Position numbers and translations under genes: made by a program. Of a DNA stretch of 7,140 nt, positions 1 through 5,427 are shown one piece after another (within the stretch, counting starts at the first letter, position 1; each line of letters begins with the position of its first letter). Origin of the DNA: Spirochaetales bacterium (GTDB lineage Bacteria > Spirochaetota > Spirochaetia > ARS1246); NCBI GenBank assembly GCA_018644745.1, contig JABGPX010000302.1, positions 15,708 through 22,847 of the forward strand, given 5' to 3'. The notes beneath the pieces were generated by a model, which was not told where the DNA came from, made no database searches, and saw nothing but the letters and a program-made list of their open reading frames with translations.

Positions 1-2060
1 CCGACCGCGATGTGCCGCAGTACCTCGACCTCCCGGTTTGTAAGGCCATCCGGGAAAACGGGGTGACTCGTGGGAGATTCTCCCGCGATGGTTGTCAGCT
101 TCTCTATCATTTCCTCGAGTTTGCCATGGAGAAACCACATGCCGATTTCCGCGGTGTCTGTTAAGGTTTTTTGCGCTAGAGCGAGAGCTTCTGCAACATC
201 GGCGGGTGTCCCCCGGTCAGTAAGGCATTCGATGTAATGGTAAGCGGACCAATATTCATTTAGTCTGTGTCCCAACTTCCTCGTTACTTTTTCGGATTTT
301 CGGAAGTGACTTAATGCTGCATCAATGTCACCCGCCGTGGTTGCTAGAAGTCCGGCAATAATACCGAAGGTTGGAGAATCAGGTATGAGTGAATTCATTA
401 CCTGAGAGAGAAGTTCACCGGCGGCATGTTGGTCATTTTTTGCAATGGCAAGCCAAATCTTTACGTTTCTTGCATGCATTTGAGATTCCCGGTCTTCACG
501 AGCTTCAATAAGTCCTTTGTTTGAGTATTCTTCCGCCAGCTCTTCCCATTTTTTTTCGCCGGTTAAGTAGCTATGCCTGGCTAAATGAGAGATATAAGGC
601 GCCGGCACTGCATTTTCTGATGTGAGAAGCGTGGCCGCCTGTGTATAGTGGCGCCTGCTCTCATCAAGGTTACCTCTCTCGAGCTCTATGTCACCAAGAC
701 TTATACGGGTATAGGTCCCATGAGATGCACTAGCACCCGCTTTTATCCTTAGCTCCATTGCACGATCAAGACAGCCTCGTACATACATGTTAATTGCGCT
801 TATATGATTGGCCAGCAAAAGATTCTGCTTGTCCTGCAGCTTTTCGGCCAATGCCAGATACTTTTTCAGGCATTCTGACTCTCTTTTGTCTCCTGTTCTT
901 CGATATGCAACTATCATGCCTTTAAGAGCTAGAAATTCGGCAAAAGGATCATCTCTATCGCGTGCTAATTCAACTACCTGTTTACCCTTCTCAAGAGCAT
1001 CCGCGTGCCGGTGGGCCCTGGAATCAACAGTGGCCCAGACTGCGAGGGTTCTCATTTCCAGCCCGCTCTCTTTCATAGTGCGAGCAAAGGTAAGAACTTC
1101 TCCAAGCGCCTGAATCGTTTTCTTGTCATTGCCAACACGGTCGAAGTCTAACAATGCAAAATGAAGACTCACATACGCATATTGAACAGTGCCTGGCTCA
1201 ATCATTTCCAACACTCGTGAACATGCTTCAACGTTCCAATCCGCATTATCCGCTAGAAAAAAGGTAGGATTCACAACGCTGGTTGCAACTGCGATCATAC
1301 TTTCGGTGTCACCGAGTTGCTCGTAACATGCGAAAGCGGATTTTAGACTCTCTTCCGCCTTACTATCAAAACCTGCGGATAGAGCCCGGCCCCTGCCGAA
1401 GTGCATCCGGGCGTATTCAGGGCTGCATTCTTGGTCGGTCGTTTCAATGGCCCTATCGAAATAGCTGACTGCCGAATCATACGCGTGAATAACCAGACTA
1501 TACTCACCGCTTTCTATGAGATAATGGCGGAGCTTCTCCTGTCCAACGACTGTCTCCGCGGCTGCGCAATGCTCCGCGATCTCCATCGCGTGTTTGTCGG
1601 ATTCGGTACCGAACGTATCTTCCATGATGGAGACAATTTTCGCATGCTTTCGCGTCTGCTGAGTTATGGACAGCTCTGCGAGCAAAGTTTCCTGAGTAAG
1701 TGCATGATTGAACCGGTAGCTGCCGTATGATTCGGGCATCTCTTCGATAACAGACGCTCTCAACGCTTCATCAAGGAGTTCGAGAATCTGATCTTCGCCG
1801 AAAGTACTCGACAACCCGCCGAGTACACCGGTATCGAACTCCCTGCCTATTACAGCTGCGTTGGCCAACAGCTCGTTACAATGATCCGACAGACGGTTGA
1901 GTCTTCGGCCGATCACTTCCCGCACTCCCACGGGTAATCGTTGGATGGATGCCGCTGAGGGAGCCGCGTTCCCGTCTATCAGTTCTCCCTGTTCGATAAG
2001 AAACCGGGTTACCTCTCCGACAAACAGCGGGTTGCCTTCGGTTCTGGTATGGATATCTCC
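1..2060 (-). CDS. C-terminal part of the same regulator: ATPase remainder, TPR-like helical region and start of LuxR HTH (partial)
   Basis: This frame has no stop from 2060 to the left edge and no convincing start of its own, so it is the separated remainder of the gene beginning at 2788. It opens with GDIHTRTEGNPLFVGEV, the end of the AAA_16-type domain, then a winged-helix-like stretch (RLPVGVREVIGRRLNRL). A long alpha-helical solenoid follows, in which TPR-like pairs can be seen, for example around AVSYFDRAIE, EESLKSAFACYEQLGD and ALSHFRKSEK. In MalT-like regulators this part binds the effector. The last visible residues, DGLTNREVEVLRHIAVG, match the first helix of the GerE/LuxR helix-turn-helix, which binds DNA; the recognition helix lies off the window. 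There is a run of eight A on the coding strand (T8 at 549-556), but the frame continues through it unbroken. Confidence 0.85.
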
Positions 2061-2788
2061 GCTAGGGAACTCAGATCAGTGGCTCCCGATTGTTTCTCCA
2101 TGAGCTCATGAACATCATTCTCACCCAGGCCCCGCAGCGGAATACGCTCAAAGTTATCCGCCCGGCTAAGATCTCCGAGGCTCTGCCATAGAGGATGCTT
2201 GCGGTGGAGATCCGTATCTCTGTAGGTAATAACGATAAGAAGCCGGATGGAAGGTAGATTGTGGGCAATAAATTCCAGCAGCGTGAGAGATGTAACATCG
2301 GCCCAATGGAGGTCCTCGAGCATGATCACGATTGGGTCGCTATCAGAGAGGTTTCGGAGGTAGGTGGTGATTGAGTCGAAAAACCGAAACCGTGCTGAAA
2401 GCGGGGCGTCAATAGTTTTGAGTGGAGGGAGATCACCCAATCGATCCGCTACTTCGGGAATAACTTCCGCTATTGCCGCGGCACCGGATCCCATTGCCGC
2501 GGCCGTTTTCTCCGGGTTATGAGAATCGATATATGATCTGATTACCTGGATCCACGGCCAGTAGACAGGAGCGCCGGAACCTTCGTAACATTTACCCCAG
2601 GAAACCGATATCCCCATCTCCGTGAGGGAATCGGCGAACTCAGTTGCGGTTCTCGTTTTGCCTATCCCCGGTTCGCCCACAAGGGCGGCTATTCTGCCGG
2701 TTCCTTCCTGGATCCTGTTGAAGGCTTGTTGAAGCCGGGTTAATTCGGCCTCTCTTCCTACAAAATCTGAAATCATGTTGCTGGCCAT
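2009..2788 (-). CDS. N-terminal AAA_16/STAND ATPase part of the frameshifted LuxR-type regulator
   Basis: As it stands this frame gives 259 residues; the last 16 (from about residue 244) are out-of-frame read-through ending at a chance stop. The opening motif FVGRE at residues 9-13 is typical of AAA_16/STAND ATPases. Walker A is GEPGIGKT at 38-45, the family element GAPVYWPW is at 72-79, and Walker B with its neighbours is IVIMLEDLHWAD at 153-164, followed by TYRDTDL at 189-194. These residues bind and hydrolyse ATP as a molecular switch. The first ATG (2788) is chosen; a second ATG at residue 5 (2776) would also keep FVGRE. Neither has a good Shine-Dalgarno sequence. A TTGACA/TAAACT promoter-like pair lies just upstream and predicts a very short leader. 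The gene follows the exported peptidase after 56 bases. The product as written would be an ATPase domain lacking its C-terminal lobe, and probably not functional. Confidence 0.88.
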   Translation of the reverse strand: MASNMISDFVGREAELTRLQQAFNRIQEGTGRIAALVGEPGIGKTRTATEFADSLTEMGISVSWGKCYEGSGAPVYWPWIQVIRSYIDSHNPEKTAAAMGSGAAAIAEVIPEVADRLGDLPPLKTIDAPLSARFRFFDSITTYLRNLSDSDPIVIMLEDLHWADVTSLTLLEFIAHNLPSIRLLIVITYRDTDLHRKHPLWQSLGDLSRADNFERIPLRGLGENDVHELMEKQSGATDLSSLAEISIPEPKATRCLSER

Positions 2789-2803
2789 AATTCTACTTGG
2801 TTT

Positions 2804-2832
2804 AGTTTAGGTTTGCAGACGGTGTCTGTCAA
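2804..2832 (-). promoter_or_regulatory. Candidate sigma70-type promoter of the LuxR-type regulator gene
   Basis: On the minus strand a perfect -35 hexamer TTGACA (2832 to 2827) is followed after exactly 17 bases by TAAACT (2809 to 2804), matching four of six positions of TATAAT. Transcription would start near 2797, giving a leader of only about 9 bases before the ATG at 2788, or about 21 before the second ATG at 2776. That agrees with the lack of a clear ribosome binding site. It suggests the regulator is transcribed separately from the upstream peptidase gene. The call rests on sequence match only. Confidence 0.45.
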
Positions 2833-2833
2833 A
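2812..2833. repeat. Inverted repeat overlapping the regulator's candidate promoter (possible operator)
   Basis: On the plus strand TTTGCAGAC (2812-2820) pairs with GTCTG plus CAAA (2824-2833), with one unpaired T at 2829 and a GGT centre. The nine paired positions cover the -35 element and most of the spacer of the promoter called at 2804-2832, where a repressor or autoregulator could bind. No U-run follows on the minus strand, so a terminator for the upstream peptidase gene is less likely. Which protein would bind is unknown. Confidence 0.35.
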
Positions 2834-2844
2834 TTTCCGAGGCG

Positions 2845-4269
2845 TCAATAAATTGACTCAAGCTGCAAAGGTCTGTCGGTATGGCATATCGTTAGCTGCC
2901 CGGCCTTGTTAAATAGGTAACATGCGAACGCTTCCGCGGGCTTGGCGAGATCAGCCGGCACACTCGCTGGAGTTCTATCCACGCCACGTGTGCCGGCAGG
3001 TCGCGAAGGGAGATAGCTGTACTTCACTCGAATAAATGTGCCGCCCAGGAGGTCGATCCGGTCGGAGATTACTTCGTGGACCTTCGGCTTGAAGATGCAT
3101 GGAGTGTGGGGATATTCTCGTTTGTAATATGGCAACGGATGTGTATCTCGGGTTTCCGGGTTTTCGAGAGGGATGTTGCGAAGATTATCTAATAAGCTAT
3201 TATCAAAATCTGCTATTCGGCTGAGGAAAGCGTTGTCGTCGAAACCGGCAGAATATTTAATTTTGAAACCGATAGCGGGTCGCGAAAACTCTGGCCTCAC
3301 CTGCGATTGAGAAGAGATAAGTCCTCTGCCAACGAGTAATTCAGCAAGGCCATCTCGCGCCTCAGTGCCAAGATGATTCTTCGCGATTAATAAAAGTGAC
3401 ATCATGTATGATTCTATCGTTACCTGGTGCTCTTCCGAGATGAGAGCGGCCGCGAGCACCATCCTTCCCGCTTCGTCAGCAATTTGCTGAATTACTTCCG
3501 GCCGGCTGGGGCCCGATCCCGTCAGATGGTGTGATCGGAATCGAACAAAATCATATATTGCGGCGGTGATGACCACACTCGCTCGGTGAGGATCGTTTCG
3601 GCTGCCGCGGAAGGCTATCTCGGGCAAATGAAGTGTATCACGCTGAAACGGTACGTCCATGAGCGTGGTTGGTGCAAGCGCTGATCTCAAGGCGGTTCCG
3701 TCGGGCAGTTCGACGATGCGGCTTGCTTTGTTTTCGATATCGAGGCCTCCTTGGGATGCAAGAATATTTCTTACGATGGCGGGATTGCTGAGCTGAGAAA
3801 GTACAACCATGATATCAGCCACTGCTTCATGCATGATGAGCGCAGCGCCGGCCTTCCATCCTGGCTTGAGCTTGTGGATGATTGCATGTCCGGTCTCATG
3901 AGCAATCGCATCCGAAGTCGCGGCAAAGTTGGCAGAGACGCTTGCCGAATCCAAGCGATAGCATATGGATCCGAAATCGCTCGATTGTGAGTCGAATTCG
4001 ATACGCAGTCGTTTTTTGTTCGGTCCAAATATATCGAGACCAAGCCATCTTTCTGCATCGGCGATAGTCTTCTCGGCACGATTGCTAACCGCATTCCGAA
4101 CTTCTGGAGAAAGTGGCTCTGACGAAATACTAACAAATTCAATCGATGTGTTTTTATTTTCTCCGGACGGTACGGCATTTTGGAACGCCACGCTGTCGTC
4201 CGAAAACGCAGACAGCACGGATACGATCGTGAGGAATACAACTAATAACGATAGATTGAGCTTCGCCAT
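2845..4269 (-). CDS. Exported HExxH zinc metallopeptidase, thermolysin-like (gluzincin) active site
   Basis: The protein has 474 residues. Residues 1-22 look like a Sec signal peptide: a lysine near the start, a hydrophobic stretch LSLLVVFLTIVSVLSAF, and no lipobox, so export to the periplasm or outside is predicted. The zinc site is HETGH (124-128) and a third ligand Glu148 in HEAVAD (147-152). The 19 residues between His128 and Glu148, and Asp152 four after Glu148, match thermolysin (H146, E166, D170). Asp226 and His228 in DPHRASVVITAAIYDF may correspond to thermolysin's Asp226/His231 pair. Only about 100 residues separate the signal from the active site, so the usual long M4 propeptide is absent. 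The rest, about 240 residues, resembles nothing I know. The ATG is the first after an in-frame TAA (4273-4275); AAGG lies too close to it to be a good ribosome binding site. Its substrate is unknown. Confidence 0.8.
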   Translation of the reverse strand: MAKLNLSLLVVFLTIVSVLSAFSDDSVAFQNAVPSGENKNTSIEFVSISSEPLSPEVRNAVSNRAEKTIADAERWLGLDIFGPNKKRLRIEFDSQSSDFGSICYRLDSASVSANFAATSDAIAHETGHAIIHKLKPGWKAGAALIMHEAVADIMVVLSQLSNPAIVRNILASQGGLDIENKASRIVELPDGTALRSALAPTTLMDVPFQRDTLHLPEIAFRGSRNDPHRASVVITAAIYDFVRFRSHHLTGSGPSRPEVIQQIADEAGRMVLAAALISEEHQVTIESYMMSLLLIAKNHLGTEARDGLAELLVGRGLISSQSQVRPEFSRPAIGFKIKYSAGFDDNAFLSRIADFDNSLLDNLRNIPLENPETRDTHPLPYYKREYPHTPCIFKPKVHEVISDRIDLLGGTFIRVKYSYLPSRPAGTRGVDRTPASVPADLAKPAEAFACYLFNKAGQLTICHTDRPLQLESIY

Positions 4270-4301
4270 GCCTTAACTTTCGCGCTAAGGCGTCCCGCCG
4301 T

Positions 4302-4314
4302 ATATTGTCAATAT
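4302..4314. promoter_or_regulatory. 13-bp perfect inverted repeat upstream of the peptidase gene (possible operator)
   Basis: ATATTG and CAATAT flank a single central T. The site lies 33-45 bases before the peptidase start codon. On the minus strand it contains TTGACA (4311 to 4306), but the bases 17 further on are no -10 match, so it reads better as a protein-binding site than as a -35 element. Confidence 0.3.
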
Positions 4315-4346
4315 GCATGATTTTGCTAGAGGGTGCTCGTACTTCG

Positions 4347-4368
4347 GTATAGAGCATTTGCACTATAC
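4347..4368. promoter_or_regulatory. 22-bp near-perfect palindrome upstream of the peptidase gene (possible operator)
   Basis: The arms GTATAG (4347-4352) and CTATAC (4363-4368) are exact reverse complements. Inside them GCA (4354-4356) and TGC (4359-4361) also pair, so 9 of 11 positions match. Size and symmetry are those expected of a site for a dimeric helix-turn-helix regulator. It lies 78-99 bases before the peptidase start and overlaps a -10-like TATAGT. The LuxR-type regulator next door is one candidate binder, but nothing in the sequence proves it. Confidence 0.4.
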
Positions 4369-4390
4369 TGTCTTGAGAGCCGTCGGCAGC
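4362..4390 (-). promoter_or_regulatory. Weak candidate promoter of the exported peptidase gene
   Basis: On the minus strand TATAGT (4367 to 4362) matches five of six bases of the -10 consensus. The -35 region 16-17 bases upstream (within GCTGCCG, 4390 to 4384) matches poorly, which suggests a promoter needing an activator. The -10 sits in one arm of the 22-bp palindrome, so binding there would affect transcription directly. The leader would be about 85 bases. Confidence 0.25.
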
Positions 4391-4405
4391 TCGCGCGATC
4401 GAGGA

Positions 4406-4433
4406 TTATTAACTTTTATTAATAACTAGTTAT
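4406..4433. repeat. AT-rich overlapping inverted repeats just downstream of the aldo/keto reductase gene
   Basis: TTATTAA (4406-4412) and TTAATAA (4419-4425) form a 7-bp inverted repeat with a 6-base loop. Overlapping it is the perfect 12-bp palindrome ATAACTAGTTAT (4422-4433). The stretch lies 27 bases past the reductase stop codon. It could be a weak termination or processing site, a duplex-unwinding AT-rich promoter region, or a binding site. It lacks the GC-rich stem and U-run of an intrinsic terminator. Confidence 0.3.
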
Positions 4434-4459
4434 AAATGCCAATATTCCGGAAATTGCCG

Positions 4460-5425
4460 CTACGCTCTGCCCTGCGATAGCCGGTCTACCTGTGCGGGAG
4501 AAAGCTGAACTGCCTTAGCGCCCAAAGCGTCAATGAGATGATCGTAGTCGCAAGTGCCGATAATCGGGATTGTTAATGATCTCTGATGCATCAGCCAAGC
4601 GAGGGCTACCTGATTGGGAGTCGCGCCGATTTGGTTTGCCAGTTGGACGCAGCGGCCGAGTCTTTCCCGTGAGGTTGTATTCTCATAGGTACTTGCCCCC
4701 TTTTTCCCTGCTGTGGCGAAATATCCGTTACCGGTGGAGTTGTATGGAATTACAGCGATATCGTCCATTTCCTCATAGGCTGATCGTTCCGAATCATCTA
4801 TAGCGACCTGGTCGTTGGTGAATTGGGGTCTCCATCCCAGGCACCAGCTCGGTTGGCTGGCGACGAATCCCATCTTGCCGTTTTCCTTCGCCCATTGGTT
4901 TGCCTGCCTGAGACGTTCGGCCCGCCAGTTGCTACCTCCGAAATAGCGGATGCGGCCGGCAGCCACCTCGGCATTAAGGATATCGATTATTTCCGAAACC
5001 GGTACGTTCGGATTGTCCCGATGGAGCCAATAGAGATCTACATAGTCAGTCTCAAGCCGTGCCAGGCTGTCGTTGAGATCGTCCCGAATGCAGCCCGCGG
5101 TCATCCAATCGAGCCTGTCGCGGTACCCTTCAACCGGCGGATGGGCGCCTTTCGTCGCGACTACCACCTTGCGGCGTATCTCTCGTGAAGAGAGGTAGGC
5201 GCCGAGGCTGCGTTCGCTCGCTCCTGATCCTCCCGGAAGCCAAAATGAATAGCAGTGGGCGGTATCGAAAAAATTGCCGCCATGCTCGATGAAAGCATCG
5301 AGGACCCGTTCCATATCTGCGCCGGCAATCCTTGTTCCGCACCCCATAACACCGTAGCAGATTGATGAAACGCTTAAGTCTGTATTCGGTATTGTATGCC
5401 TTCCCAGCATTTTATTCGCCGGCAT
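4460..5425 (-). CDS. Aldo/keto reductase
   Basis: The 321-residue protein is a complete NAD(P)H-dependent (beta/alpha)8-barrel reductase of the AKR superfamily, acting in the cytoplasm (no signal peptide) to reduce aldehydes or ketones to alcohols. The catalytic tetrad is present: Asp54 and Tyr59 in FDTAHCYS, Lys92 in ATKG, and His135 in WLHRD. The GSNW motif (164-167) and the C-terminal IPIIGTCDYDHL (287-297) fit the cofactor-binding part. The loop after Tyr59 is longer than in common AKRs (SFWLPGGSGASERSLG), which probably shapes the substrate pocket. The length is normal. The ATG at 5425 begins two bases after the stop of the caspase gene and has a strong GGAGGG ribosome binding site five bases upstream, so it is expressed from the same transcript and probably coupled in translation. 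The substrate cannot be read from the sequence. Confidence 0.93.
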   Translation of the reverse strand: MPANKMLGRHTIPNTDLSVSSICYGVMGCGTRIAGADMERVLDAFIEHGGNFFDTAHCYSFWLPGGSGASERSLGAYLSSREIRRKVVVATKGAHPPVEGYRDRLDWMTAGCIRDDLNDSLARLETDYVDLYWLHRDNPNVPVSEIIDILNAEVAAGRIRYFGGSNWRAERLRQANQWAKENGKMGFVASQPSWCLGWRPQFTNDQVAIDDSERSAYEEMDDIAVIPYNSTGNGYFATAGKKGASTYENTTSRERLGRCVQLANQIGATPNQVALAWLMHQRSLTIPIIGTCDYDHLIDALGAKAVQLSPAQVDRLSQGRA

Positions 5426-5427
5426 CT

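Larger units (their letters stand above)
1..2788 (-). pseudogene. AAA-ATPase/TPR/LuxR-HTH transcriptional regulator (MalT/LAL-like), frameshifted and cut by left edge
   Basis: This is one large regulator gene read in two frames. The first 243 codons encode the P-loop ATPase. Near 2057-2062 the frame breaks, and the following 686 codons down to base 1 stay open in the -1 frame. The junction is convincing because the family motif TEGNPLFV appears directly after the break and completes the AAA_16-type domain. Restoring one G in the GG at 2059-2060 gives one protein of about 929 visible residues, ending in the first helix of a LuxR-type DNA-binding domain (LTNREVEVLRHIAVG). Only some 50 residues should be missing to the left, so full length would be near 980, normal for large ATP-binding LuxR (LAL/MalT-like) regulators. 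Such proteins bind ATP and an effector, oligomerise and activate transcription. The long conserved downstream frame means the lesion is either very recent or a sequence error. Confidence 0.85.

Noticed and set aside
549..556. Run of eight A (coding strand) in the regulator as a slippage or phase-variation site
   Set aside because: The frame continues correctly through it, and eight A in Glu-Lys-Lys codons is unremarkable without evidence of variation.
808..1730. Plus-strand open frames of 61-109 codons at 808-1113, 1283-1468 and 1401-1730
   Set aside because: They lie opposite the stop-free regulator frame, have no recognisable domain, and are antisense shadows.
2057..2064. Programmed -1 ribosomal frameshift in the regulator
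   Set aside because: The site reads CTAGCGGAG, with no X-XXY-YYZ heptamer and no obvious pseudoknot; a one-base deletion or sequence error is simpler.
3771..4241. 156-codon minus-strand open frame inside the peptidase gene
   Set aside because: It overlaps the signal peptide and zinc-site region of the real frame and has low-complexity, Arg/Ser-rich shadow composition.
4440..4456. Bulged hairpin CAAT-TTCC/GGAA-ATTG at the end of the reductase gene as an intrinsic terminator
   Set aside because: It has no proper loop and no U-run after it on the minus strand, and it overlaps sequence right at the stop codon.
4823..5188. 121-codon plus-strand open frame opposite the aldo/keto reductase
   Set aside because: The opposite strand carries an intact AKR with its full catalytic tetrad; this frame shows no domain or ribosome binding site.
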